From a virus: 64,000 bases of DNA. The notes below the pieces were generated by a model. That model ran no database searches. It was given only the letters and a program-made list of their open reading frames with translations, and was not told where the DNA came from. The stretch covers positions 32,572-96,571 of IMG/VR virus record IMGVR_UViG_3300047174_000111. One strand, 5' to 3'. Shown one piece after another: positions 48,906-57,243 of the stretch (position 1 is the first letter of the stretch; each line of letters begins with the position of its first letter). The position numbers and the translations under genes are program-made.

Positions 48906-49361
48906 TCACCCCGCCGGCGCCCGCATCAGGGTGAGATCGCGCGCCACGCCGGCGCAGAGTTGGGTCTCAAGGGGGCAGTCGCTGTAGGCCAGATCCAGAT
49001 CCGCGCGTGTCCATGGCTCCCACGCGCGGCACCAGGCGATGCCATCGAGCTTCACGCGGAGCCCTGCGAGGGTCGTGGCCTGGGTCGCTGCGATGCGCTC
49101 CACGATCTCAGCGCTGAGCGCGTTCAGTGCCTGGGCCTCAGCCGCGTCGGGGTCGCCATCGGCCGCACCGGCCGCGAGCCACGCCGCCTGCTCCGCCGCA
49201 CTGGCCTCCCTCAGCAGTCGGCCGAGGTGCAGCAGATCGGCATCGCTTGCCGCTCCGCTCGGGCCCGTGGCCTGAAAAATCGCCGCCAGCGCGCCAACCG
49301 CGCCGATGTGGTTGAGAAATCCTCGGCGAGATGGGGTATGGTCGATGTCAGCCTGTCGCAT
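48906..49361 (-). CDS. Protein with a twin-arginine-type signal, 151 aa
   Basis: The N-terminus SRRGFLNHIGAVGALAAIFQ is a Tat-type signal (RRGF followed by a hydrophobic stretch). The rest is helical and alanine-rich (DLLHLGRLLREASAAEQAAW, then AEIVERIAATQATTLAGLRV) and ends with CRAWEPWTRADLDLAYSDCP. Similar proteins recur in alphaproteobacterial prophages with no known role. It lies in the accessory cluster, divergent from the ribbon-helix-helix gene. Confidence 0.55.
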   Translation of the reverse strand: MRQADIDHTPSRRGFLNHIGAVGALAAIFQATGPSGAASDADLLHLGRLLREASAAEQAAWLAAGAADGDPDAAEAQALNALSAEIVERIAATQATTLAGLRVKLDGIAWCRAWEPWTRADLDLAYSDCPLETQLCAGVARDLTLMRAPAG

Positions 49362-49426
49362 GGGTCATCTCCGTGTGCGGGTTAGGCCGGGTGCGGGAGC
49401 TTACACCTTCCCGCCCGGCCGACTTC

Positions 49427-49468
49427 GTGATAACATCAACGTCATGAGAAATGCAACTGGTGATAACA
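49427..49468. promoter_or_regulatory. Direct repeats GTGATAACA around the RHH gene start
   Basis: GTGATAACA occurs at 49427-49435 and again at 49460-49468, 33 bases apart (about three helical turns) and on either side of the start codon at 49444. Ribbon-helix-helix regulators bind short direct repeats, so these may be its own operator. A GC-rich imperfect hairpin (about 49386-49420) lies next to them in the divergent intergenic region. Confidence 0.4.
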
Positions 49469-49656
49469 CGAAAAGGCGGCGGCCGCCGGTGACGGGTCAA
49501 CTGATTGGTGTCCGGGTTCAACCGGATGGCATCAAAATGTTGGATGCCTGGATCGTGTCGCAGCCGGACGTTCCGTCCCGTCCCGAGGCTATCCGTCGCC
49601 TCATGCTGCTCGGGCTGCACGTCGCCTCGGAGCCTTCGAAGGGGCAGCCCGCATGA
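49444..49656 (+). CDS. Ribbon-helix-helix (Arc-like) regulator, 70 aa
   Basis: Start ATG 49444; the open frame upstream belongs to the antisense of the Tat-signal gene. LIGVRVQPDGIKMLDAWIVS followed by PSRPEAIRRLMLLGL is the beta-strand, helix, helix pattern of RHH DNA-binding proteins. The basic N-terminus (TKRRRPP) may add DNA contacts. It heads a short rightward unit with a membrane peptide and a lipoprotein, typical of accessory genes (morons) with their own control. Confidence 0.65.
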   Translation: MRNATGDNTKRRRPPVTGQLIGVRVQPDGIKMLDAWIVSQPDVPSRPEAIRRLMLLGLHVASEPSKGQPA

Positions 49657-49817
49657 TCTTCGTGCTGGTGATCGCGCTGCTGCTGAAAGTCGTCTTCTGG
49701 CTCGTGGCGGCGCACCCGATCCTGTTCTATGGGTGGCTCGGCGGTCAGCTTCTCCTCCCGTCCGATGAGCAGATGGCCGAAACGCAGAAACCCCCACCGA
49801 CCGAAGCCAATGGGTAA
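49653..49817 (+). CDS. Small membrane protein, 54 aa
   Basis: ATGA overlap with the RHH gene. One long hydrophobic helix covers residues 1-35 (MIFVLVIALLLKVVFWLVAA, then HPILFYGWLGGQLLL), followed by a polar tail. Cotranscribed with the RHH regulator. A function in the host membrane, for example exclusion of other phages, is possible but unproven. Confidence 0.5.
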   Translation: MIFVLVIALLLKVVFWLVAAHPILFYGWLGGQLLLPSDEQMAETQKPPPTEANG

Positions 49818-49880
49818 AGCACTGCAGCAATCTTCACGGGACGTGCACGCGGATCGGTGGCCAGCCAAAGATGAGGTTTC

Positions 49881-50360
49881 ATGATGCGGATCTTGATCGG
49901 GCTGATTTTCTTGGGAATGTCTCCGATTTGTGGTTGCGTCGCATATTCAACTTACAGACCGCAGTCTCCAGAAATTACTAAAGCCATATCTGATGACTGG
50001 GACCGGAACTATGAGCATTTTAACGCTCTAAAGACGGCCGTAAGTAACGCTGACGTACCGAAGAACTTTGAGTCGAAACTGGCGAAATATTTTGAAGAGA
50101 CCCTCATCGACCCGGACTCGCGCCGCGTGACGTTCGGTGCGCGTCCGTTCGGTGGTCTTCTGTGCGGCGATGTAAATGCAAAGAACACTTTTGGAGGATA
50201 TACGGGGCGTCAGCCATTTTATGTCGCTTTTGACCAAAAAGGCGAAATCGTCAGCGGCGTAGTTCTTAATAAAAACTACGAAAGAGTGTATCGCGAGGCT
50301 ACTATTGCGGATAGCCTTTACGAGCAAAGCCAGTTCCTGAAAATGTGCGGATCGATCTAA
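49881..50360 (+). CDS. Lipoprotein-like accessory protein, 159 aa
   Basis: The N-terminus MMRILIGLIFLGMSPICGC with VAYST following has a hydrophobic signal and a Cys in a lipobox-like position. The C-terminal domain (LIDPDSRRVTFGARPFGG, then GDVNAKNTFGGYTGRQPFYV) resembles short domains found in bacterial and phage lipoproteins. Its DNA is much less G+C-rich than the neighbours and its codon use differs, a sign of recent transfer. Phage lipoproteins often block receptors against superinfection. Confidence 0.55.
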   Translation: MMRILIGLIFLGMSPICGCVAYSTYRPQSPEITKAISDDWDRNYEHFNALKTAVSNADVPKNFESKLAKYFEETLIDPDSRRVTFGARPFGGLLCGDVNAKNTFGGYTGRQPFYVAFDQKGEIVSGVVLNKNYERVYREATIADSLYEQSQFLKMCGSI

Positions 50361-50375
50361 GCGGCCACTACGTTG

Positions 50376-50432
50376 CCGCGGGGACCAGCACACCGGCCAC
50401 CGGCCTCTGTCTGCCACCAGCCAGAGGGCCTC
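50376..50432 (+). promoter_or_regulatory. Late-gene leader motif before the tail chaperone gene
   Basis: CCGCGGGGACCAGCA (50376-50390), about 50 bases before the ATG at 50433, followed by an imperfect hairpin GGCCTCTG/CAGAGGGCC. The motif therefore marks the return of the structural operon after the accessory cluster. Confidence 0.55.
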
Positions 50433-50849
50433 ATGCCGTTCGATCTCGCCACCCTTGAGACATCGACCAAGTCCGAACTCGGCGTTCCGCTGGAGGTGAT
50501 CCACCCGCGCACCCAGACGCCGGTGCTGAACGACGCCGGCGAGCCGATCACCATCACCCTGCTGGGGCGGAACAGCGAGGCGTATCTGGAGGAAGAGCGG
50601 CGCATGCGCGAGCGGCGCCAGGAGCGCCTGAGCCGCGGCATCAAGCTCGTGCAGGACGACTTCGACCGCGACGAGGCGATGCTGCTCACTGCCGCCACGA
50701 CGGCCTGGATGTTCGACCAGATGGACGGCCAGCCCTTCCCATGCAACCGGCAGAACGCGATGCGCCTGTGGAGCGACAAGCGGTTTCGCTGGTTGCGCGA
50801 GCGCGCGATCCGCTTCGTGGTGGAGGATGGGAATTTTTTGGCGACCTGA
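50433..50849 (+). CDS. Tail assembly chaperone (lambda G equivalent), 138 aa
   Basis: Start ATG 50433. The sequence PITITLLGRNSEAYLEEERR and MRLWSDKRFRWLRERAIRFV fits the G-type chaperone that loads the tape measure for tail tube assembly. Near its end the zero frame reads GGG AAT TTT TTG GCG ACC TGA, and a TTTTTTG slippery site lets part of the ribosomes shift -1 into the downstream T-type frame. Confidence 0.7.
   Translation: MPFDLATLETSTKSELGVPLEVIHPRTQTPVLNDAGEPITITLLGRNSEAYLEEERRMRERRQERLSRGIKLVQDDFDRDEAMLLTAATTAWMFDQMDGQPFPCNRQNAMRLWSDKRFRWLRERAIRFVVEDGNFLAT
50834..50840 (+). other. Programmed -1 frameshift site (T TTT TTG)
   Basis: TTTTTTG at 50834-50840 is in the X XXY YYZ arrangement in the zero frame of the G-type gene. 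Slipping by -1 gives TTT TTT GGC and continues through the open frame to 51196. The site is 9 bases before the zero-frame stop at 50847, as in the lambda G/GT pair. This is sequence pattern plus position; frameshifting itself is not shown. Confidence 0.85.
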
Positions 50850-51196
50850 CTGCCCGGCTCGTCGAGGCGGCCGAGTGGCAGTTCCGCCTGCGCAAGCCTC
50901 TGCCGGATGGCGGAACGCTGGCTGACGCGATGCGCCTCTACGAGCGCGAGACCGGCCGGCGTCATCCCAGGCAGGAAGAAGTGCCTCCGATCCCGCAGCA
51001 GCTCGCCTACCTGCTCGAATGGTTTTGGGAGATCAATTGCGGCCGGCCGGTCTCGATGGGCGGCTACTTGCCGCTGCCAAGCGTCGAGATCGCGGCATGG
51101 TGCGGGTTGAAGGGCGTGCGCCTCAAGATCTGGGAAGTGGACGCCCTGCGATCGATCGACGCCGTCTTCCTCCAGGTGGTCCACGAGAAGGATTGA
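50834..51196 (+). CDS. Frameshift extension of the tail chaperone (lambda T equivalent)
   Basis: About 120 residues read only after the -1 shift; the frame is open from 50741 but has no good start of its own. Its content (ARLVEAAEWQFRLRKPLPDG, VPPIPQQLAYLLEWFWEINC, GYLPLPSVEIAAWCGLKGVR and LRSIDAVFLQV) matches the T-type domain that contacts the tail tube. It ends 3 bases before the tape measure gene. Confidence 0.75.
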   Translation, partial: FFGDLTARLVEAAEWQFRLRKPLPDGGTLADAMRLYERETGRRHPRQEEVPPIPQQLAYLLEWFWEINCGRPVSMGGYLPLPSVEIAAWCGLKGVRLKIWEVDALRSIDAVFLQVVHEKD

Positions 51197-51199
51197 TCC

Positions 51200-54100
51200 A
51201 TGGACATCGCCTCGCTGGGCTTCTCGATCGACAGCTCGGATGCCATCAACGCGACCCAGAACCTGCAGCAGATGCAGCAGGCAGCCGGGCAGGTCGACCA
51301 GAAGACGGGACAGATGACGACCAGCCTACGCGCGCACCAGATCGCGCTGCGCGACTGGCGCACCGACGCGCAGGCCTTCAACGGGGTGCTGATCCAGACC
51401 AACAACGCGCTCGATGACCTGATGCAGCGGCTCGACAAGACGCGCGCCGCAATCGACGGCACGGCGCAGTCGTTCACCGCCTTCTCCACGGTCCAGCGGC
51501 AGGTCGAGGCGCTGGGCAACAGCTTCGACCAGACCTCGACGTCACTCGAAAGCTACTACCGCAAGGCCAACGAGCTGGGCCTGAGCACGACCCAGACGGT
51601 GCAGTCGCTCGACCGCATCACTGAGGCGTTGACCAACCAGACGGCAGCTGGGAAGGCGGCGCGACAGGTCATCACCGACCTCGGCGTGAATCTGCAGGGC
51701 CTGACCGCAAACAACGCCAACGACGTGCTGGCGCAGTTCGCCCAGAAGCTGGGCGGCTATGCCGACACGACGCAAAAGCTGCGATCGGCGCAGGTCGTGC
51801 TGGGTCCAAACGTCGATCCGGACACGCTGGCCCAGCTGAGCCAGCCGAATTACATCCCCTACGACACGCGGAGGCAGCGACAGCTGCAGGAGCAGTTCGA
51901 TGAGCAGTCAGCGGATCGCACACGGAATGCAGCGATCCTGAATCGCCAGTCCGACCTGACGAACCAGCAGTACAACGATCTGTCGTCGACCTTCAATGTG
52001 GAGAGCAAGCGTTCTGCGGGCAATTTGTTCGGCTTTACCGGCCTCAGCCCGGACATGATCGCCCAAATCACCAAGGAGCTTGGACCAAACAGCGATGTAG
52101 CGAAATATGGGCCAACGTCGATAGTCGGTCAGGTCGCGCTTCAGCAGTATCTCGCCGCTCATCCCGACAGTGTTGCCGCCTATTCGGCTCGCACCATCGG
52201 CGGCAACGTTTCATACCTACGCCAAAACAGCTATCTCGGCCGGGTGGAATCCTATCTCCAGCCCACAGATAGCCAGCTACGATCGGCGGCGGCGCAGCCC
52301 ACTCCAGGCGTGTTCTCGGGTCTCGGCGCGTTTCTGCCGCCGGCCAGCCCTCAACTCGCGGCTAACCGCGCTGAAATAGCAGCCCGGCAGACCCGGGACA
52401 CCCAGACTGGCGATGGATCGCTCCTCAGCTGGATCGAACAGCAGGGCCTCGCGCTGGGCCGCAATGTCCAGGCTGACCTGAACCTCTACACCCCGCTGCC
52501 GGCAATCCAGGACACGCGCCCGCAGATTCCCGATGAGCAATACTTGAACGACAGCAATGTCGCACAGACGCTTCGCGGCTACGGTTTCACCGGAGCATCA
52601 GATCGGCTCAACCTGAACCAGCGCGCCAAAGAGTTGCAGAAGCCAGGCGTGCAGGACATGTTCGCTGGCGTGTATGGCGCGCAGGGTGGCGATCTGCGGT
52701 ACAACGCAGTCCTCTCGGACCTTCAGGGACGTGCTCGGGACGCGCTCAACCCGAACCAGGGCGCGCAGGACCAAGCCGATCGCGCGGCGTTCCTGCAGAA
52801 CACGCCGCTCGCCCAGCGTGGGACCGCATCGTCATACCTGAACTTCCTCCAGGGCGCCGGCATCCCGACGCGTGGCTTTACCGGTCCGAACGGCAGCCCG
52901 CAGCAGTTCCTGTCCAGTCTTGATCCTCGCGCGGCCGCAGGCGACCCCAACTCCCAGGGCGGCACGTCCGGCGTCGTCAACGGCGTCGACCCAGCCACGC
53001 GGGATGCCTTCCTAAAGTACCAGAGCACCCAGGACGCGACCCAGATCAATGCCTCGAACGAGGCGCTGCAGCAGCAGCTCGACCTGCAGACGAAGCTGCA
53101 GGGCGCCGTGACCCAGGGCTCGGCCGCCATGGAGGATATCACGACCCGGACCAGCGCCTACAATGCCGCGCTGGCCGCGGGCAAGGACGTGAAGGTCGCG
53201 GCCGTCGATGCGGAGAACGCACTGGAGGCGGCGCAGGCGAAGCGCGCCACAACGTCGGCCACGCTGATCGCCAACCTGACCCGCGAGAACGACCTGAACG
53301 CGGCGGCAAACCAGGCGCAGCAAGATGCTGGCGTCGATCCGGTCGCCCGCGCGACCGCCGGGATCAACAGCCAGATCACGACGACGACGGATAACGCGGT
53401 CCGGAGCGGCCAGGTCACGCAGCAGGGACTGACTGCCTATCAGGCTCAGCTCCAGCGCCAGCAAGGCGTCCAGGCAGAGGGCACGCTCAACAACGCTGTC
53501 GCCGGATCGTCGCAGGATCTGGCCACGGCGAAGGCGCTTGAGGCCGCTGCGGCCGACAGGGCCAGCGTTCAGGCCAAGATCGCCTCGGATACCCAGATCG
53601 AGGCGCAGTATGCCAAGGAAGTCGCGCAGGCACGCGTCGCCGCCAATCAGGACAACGGCGAGTCGCTCGCCTATGTGCAGAAGCAGATCGAAGCGCTGAA
53701 GCAGCTCAAGTCGCAGATCGATGCCGTCAACGCGACGAAGCTGGTGATCCAGGGCAACACCGACCTGGGCAACCAGGCGAACCTGAACATCGCGCTGGCG
53801 GGCATGTCGCCCGAGCAGCGGCGGCTCGCCCAGCAGGCACTCCCGGACCTGCGCACCGGCGGCTTCGTCGGCGCGCCGGGCTACTCGACGCAAATCCAGC
53901 AGCAATCGCTGGCCCAGGGCGCCGATCCGACCACGGCGCTGGTTGTCGCACAGCGCGAGTCCAGCCTTGGCACCGACCCGCACATGAACCAGGGTGCGTA
54001 CACGGGCGTGTTCCAGCTGCAGAACGGCACGCCCGGCAGCGGCACGGACAGCATCGACAACCAGATCAAGCTGGGCGTCGCTCGGGTGGTCCAGGATATG

Positions 54101-55855
54101 CAGGACGCCGTTCGGCTCAATCTTCCCGGTGGCGCGTCGATCGACAACACCTACCTCGTCCACCAGCAGGGCGCGACGGGTGCGCGGGCGCTGCTCAGCG
54201 CCGATCCGAATGCGAACGTGGTCGATGCACTCTCCTCGGGTGCGAACCTGAGCCGAGCGTCCGCGAGCGCTCATATCTCTCAGAACAGCGGCAACCCCAA
54301 TGGCTCGGTGGGCGATTTCCTCGCGGTTCAGCATGGCCTGAACCAGCAGGCCGAAACCACCATCGGCACGGCGACCGACGATCAACTCCTGCAGTATTGG
54401 CAGATCTACAACCAGCCCGGCGGCCCGAGCGACCCGCGCATTACCGCGCTGCCACAGGCGCAGCAGGATCGTCTTGCCCAGACGGCGCGCGTCCAGCAGA
54501 CCGGCACGACGCTCTCCGGCGTGAACGCACTGCAGACCGCGCAGCAGCAGCAGGCCGCGAGCATGAACACGGCAATGGTCGCGGCGCAGGGACCGGCCGC
54601 CGTGGACGCCGCCCAGCGGCAGAACCAAGTCACTTCGGCCGTGCAGAGCGGCAGCATCGCGGCGTCTCAGGCGCCTCAGCTGTCGTCGTCGCTGCTGCTC
54701 GGCGACGCGACGAAGCAGCTCCAGGACCTCAACAGCCAGACCTTCGCACTGAAACAGAACGCGGACGCCGCGCAGGGGCTGGCGAAGGCCTACGCAGATG
54801 GGCCGGCGGCGGTGCAGGCGTTTCAAGACTCGCTCAAGACCGCACCCATCGAGGCGCAAATCGAAAAGCTAAAGGGCGCATCGGACCAGACATCTGCTAC
54901 GATGGATGCGACCGAGAAATTGACGGATGCGCTCGCCAAGTACAAAACCACCCAGGACGCGGCCAACACGGCGGCAGCGAACGCGAAGACCGCTCAGGCG
55001 ACCTCTGGCCTGAACGATCAGAATTTCATGACGCAGCAATCGCTGAACGTCCCGTTCTATGCGACGGACAATCAGAAGCTGGAGGCTTCGGCGGAGGCCC
55101 AGAAGGCTCTGTACGCCAAGAACAATCCCAACGTCAGCCCCGACACGCTGACAGGTTACAACTCGGCCATCGACCAGCAGACCAATCTCAAGGAGCAGGT
55201 CAGCGATGCCAACACACTTCAGAACGCCTACAAATCCGCGTCCAACGCGCTGACTCAGGGCTTCGAGAACGCCATCGTCTCAGGTGCCAACATGCACACG
55301 ACGCTCGCGACGCTGACGCAGGACCTCGAGAAGATCGCGATCAACGCCGCGATCGAGAAGCCGCTGGAAAACGCCCTGTCCGGCGCTTTCGGAGGCGCGG
55401 GCGGCTTTTTCAGCAATCTGTTCGGCTCCGGCGCGGGCAGCGCGGCCGGCGCGGCGGTGGCATCCGCGGCGGGCAACATCTTCTTCCAGGGGCGCCAGCT
55501 GCGCGCCTTCGCCGGCGGCGGCATGATCGACCGGCCCACGCTGTTCCCGATGGCCGCGGGCGGCACTGGACTGGCCGGCGAGGCGGGCAATGGCGAGGCC
55601 CTTATGCCGGTGCGCCGACTTCCGAACGGCGATCTCGGGATCCAGTCGAGCGGATCCTCGGGCCACACCGTCATGGTCACTGCGCCGGTCACGATCCAGG
55701 GAGGCGCCAGCACGGGGGGCCAGAAACAGGGTCTCGACAAGACGACGGCCCAGATGTTTCAGACCCAGATGGAGGGCATCATCTCCACCGGGGTGAAGAA
55801 CGTGCTCCGCAATGAGATGCGGCAGGGCGGCATGCTGTCCGGCGTGTCCCGCTGA
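51200..55855 (+). CDS. Tape measure protein with a transglycosylase-like domain, 1551 aa
   Basis: It sets tail length (at roughly 0.15 nm per residue, a tail near 230 nm). The N-terminal 130 residues are coiled (TQNLQQMQQAAGQVDQKTGQ). Residues about 905-1010 (ADPTTALVVAQRESSLGTDP, YTGVFQLQNGTPGS, then YLVHQQGATGARALL) look like a lytic transglycosylase domain with the catalytic Glu in QRESS. The C-terminus has AFAGGGMIDRPTLFPMAAGG and LAGEAGNGEALMPVRRLPNG, the usual gpH-type end. Long Gln/Ala-rich helices fill the rest. Confidence 0.9.
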   Translation: MDIASLGFSIDSSDAINATQNLQQMQQAAGQVDQKTGQMTTSLRAHQIALRDWRTDAQAFNGVLIQTNNALDDLMQRLDKTRAAIDGTAQSFTAFSTVQRQVEALGNSFDQTSTSLESYYRKANELGLSTTQTVQSLDRITEALTNQTAAGKAARQVITDLGVNLQGLTANNANDVLAQFAQKLGGYADTTQKLRSAQVVLGPNVDPDTLAQLSQPNYIPYDTRRQRQLQEQFDEQSADRTRNAAILNRQSDLTNQQYNDLSSTFNVESKRSAGNLFGFTGLSPDMIAQITKELGPNSDVAKYGPTSIVGQVALQQYLAAHPDSVAAYSARTIGGNVSYLRQNSYLGRVESYLQPTDSQLRSAAAQPTPGVFSGLGAFLPPASPQLAANRAEIAARQTRDTQTGDGSLLSWIEQQGLALGRNVQADLNLYTPLPAIQDTRPQIPDEQYLNDSNVAQTLRGYGFTGASDRLNLNQRAKELQKPGVQDMFAGVYGAQGGDLRYNAVLSDLQGRARDALNPNQGAQDQADRAAFLQNTPLAQRGTASSYLNFLQGAGIPTRGFTGPNGSPQQFLSSLDPRAAAGDPNSQGGTSGVVNGVDPATRDAFLKYQSTQDATQINASNEALQQQLDLQTKLQGAVTQGSAAMEDITTRTSAYNAALAAGKDVKVAAVDAENALEAAQAKRATTSATLIANLTRENDLNAAANQAQQDAGVDPVARATAGINSQITTTTDNAVRSGQVTQQGLTAYQAQLQRQQGVQAEGTLNNAVAGSSQDLATAKALEAAAADRASVQAKIASDTQIEAQYAKEVAQARVAANQDNGESLAYVQKQIEALKQLKSQIDAVNATKLVIQGNTDLGNQANLNIALAGMSPEQRRLAQQALPDLRTGGFVGAPGYSTQIQQQSLAQGADPTTALVVAQRESSLGTDPHMNQGAYTGVFQLQNGTPGSGTDSIDNQIKLGVARVVQDMQDAVRLNLPGGASIDNTYLVHQQGATGARALLSADPNANVVDALSSGANLSRASASAHISQNSGNPNGSVGDFLAVQHGLNQQAETTIGTATDDQLLQYWQIYNQPGGPSDPRITALPQAQQDRLAQTARVQQTGTTLSGVNALQTAQQQQAASMNTAMVAAQGPAAVDAAQRQNQVTSAVQSGSIAASQAPQLSSSLLLGDATKQLQDLNSQTFALKQNADAAQGLAKAYADGPAAVQAFQDSLKTAPIEAQIEKLKGASDQTSATMDATEKLTDALAKYKTTQDAANTAAANAKTAQATSGLNDQNFMTQQSLNVPFYATDNQKLEASAEAQKALYAKNNPNVSPDTLTGYNSAIDQQTNLKEQVSDANTLQNAYKSASNALTQGFENAIVSGANMHTTLATLTQDLEKIAINAAIEKPLENALSGAFGGAGGFFSNLFGSGAGSAAGAAVASAAGNIFFQGRQLRAFAGGGMIDRPTLFPMAAGGTGLAGEAGNGEALMPVRRLPNGDLGIQSSGSSGHTVMVTAPVTIQGGASTGGQKQGLDKTTAQMFQTQMEGIISTGVKNVLRNEMRQGGMLSGVSR

Positions 55856-56199
55856 TGGACACATTCACCCCACCCATCCCGCCCCAGGTCAACAACACGC
55901 AGCTTGAGGAAACGCCGCGCGCCCGAACCAACGACTTCGGGGACGGCTACCAGACCGACCTGCCCGACGGCCTGAACAACGACCCGGGCAAAGTGACGCT
56001 GCAATGGTCGACGCTGAACTGGCAGGACGCCACGACGATCCATCAGTTCATGCGCAACCATGTCGCGCAGCCCTTCTGGTACACCCTGCCGCGCGAGACG
56101 ACGCCCCGTGCCTGGATCACCGGTCCGGTCCAGCGCAGCTATCCCTGGCCGCTGCAGGATTCGATCACGGTTTCGCTGATCGAGCGCTTCGTGCTGTAG
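55855..56199 (+). CDS. Minor tail protein M-like, 114 aa
   Basis: Starts inside the stop of the tape measure gene. The pattern FGDGYQTDLPDGLNNDPG, ATTIHQFMRNHVAQPFWYTL and RAWITGPVQRSYPWPLQDSI belongs to the gpM family at the tail tip. It is clearly related to the C-terminal half of the 45163 gene product, so this phage carries two copies of the domain. Confidence 0.8.
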   Translation: MDTFTPPIPPQVNNTQLEETPRARTNDFGDGYQTDLPDGLNNDPGKVTLQWSTLNWQDATTIHQFMRNHVAQPFWYTLPRETTPRAWITGPVQRSYPWPLQDSITVSLIERFVL

Positions 56200-56252
56200 C
56201 CGCGGCGACCAACGCGACGGCCTGCAAGGCTTCCGACCTTTGGAAGCCGCCA
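56199..56252 (+). promoter_or_regulatory. Late-gene leader motif and hairpin before 56257
   Basis: GCCGCGGCGACCAACGCG (56199-56216) begins at the stop codon of the M-like gene, about 50 bases before the next start. It is followed by a 7-bp hairpin GGCTTCC/GGAAGCC. Confidence 0.55.
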
Positions 56253-56256
56253 GTCG

Positions 56257-57243
56257 ATGTCCACCGCCCATCTGGAAATGGCGACCCAGCTCTCCACCGA
56301 CGCGCTGGTGGAGCTGTACAGCCTCGACACGACGGCGCTGGTCACCACGGCCGGCGTGGCCGGCCAGGGGCAGGTCTTCAACTGGACGCCCGGCACGCTG
56401 CCGCAGCGGATCGGCGGCACGATCACCGCCGCGAGTGGGACCAGCGTCACCCTGGATCAGTTGGTGCACCCTTCGGTTTCCGGAGGCTACTCGGTCACGC
56501 TCTTCCCGGCCGGCGCGGCGTCGCAGCAGATCATGGTCAACGGGTTCGCCGCGGCGGACGGTCTCACCACGCTGACGCTGCAGACCGCTCCGCTGGTCGA
56601 GCCAAGTGTCGGCACGGAATACATCTTGAGCGGCCCAGGATACGTTTCCTTTAATGGCACCGTCTACACGCCGTTTCCCATCACCGTGACGGGGTTCGAG
56701 TGGTCGGGCCAGGGCACGATGCCGCGGCCCAAGATGCGGATCGACAACACGGTCAAGGCGGCTGGTTCGACGGTGCCGCTCGCGGCCAGCCTGGTGATCA
56801 CCTTCGCCGACATGCTGGGTGCGCAGGTCACGCGGCTGCGCACTTTCGCGTCGATGCTGGACGGCCAGCCCAACGCCGATCCGTCGGCGGTCTTCGAGCC
56901 CGACATCTTTCGGATCGATCGCAAGTCGCTCCACGACAAGACCGTCATCGAATTCGAGCTGGCGGCGACTTTCGACCAGGAGGGATTGCAGCTTCCGGCG
57001 CGCCAAGTTCTGCGCGACGTGTGCAACTTCCGCTATCGCCAATACAACTCTGTGACGGCCGAGTTCGACTACGGGACATGCCCGTACACCGGCTCGAACT
57101 ACTTCACCTACGCCGGCACGGCCACGACCGATCCGAGCCAGGATGTGTGCCGCAAGATCCTCACGGCCTGCCTGCTGCGGTTCGGCCAGACGACGCCGCT
57201 TCCGATCGCCGGTTTCCCGGGTGTGGGACTCACCTCGGTATGA
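56257..57243 (+). CDS. Minor tail protein L-like, 328 aa
   Basis: The C-terminal third has the lambda gpL signature with conserved cysteines: RDVCNFRYRQYNSVTAEFDY, GTCPYTGSNYFTYAG, QDVCRKILTACLLRFGQT and LPIAGFPGV. In lambda L the cysteines hold an iron-sulfur cluster. Residues about 1-130 contain an extra beta-rich insertion (GTITAASGTSVTLDQLVHPS) that makes it longer than lambda L. It sits between M and K equivalents and overlaps the latter. Confidence 0.8.
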   Translation: MSTAHLEMATQLSTDALVELYSLDTTALVTTAGVAGQGQVFNWTPGTLPQRIGGTITAASGTSVTLDQLVHPSVSGGYSVTLFPAGAASQQIMVNGFAAADGLTTLTLQTAPLVEPSVGTEYILSGPGYVSFNGTVYTPFPITVTGFEWSGQGTMPRPKMRIDNTVKAAGSTVPLAASLVITFADMLGAQVTRLRTFASMLDGQPNADPSAVFEPDIFRIDRKSLHDKTVIEFELAATFDQEGLQLPARQVLRDVCNFRYRQYNSVTAEFDYGTCPYTGSNYFTYAGTATTDPSQDVCRKILTACLLRFGQTTPLPIAGFPGVGLTSV

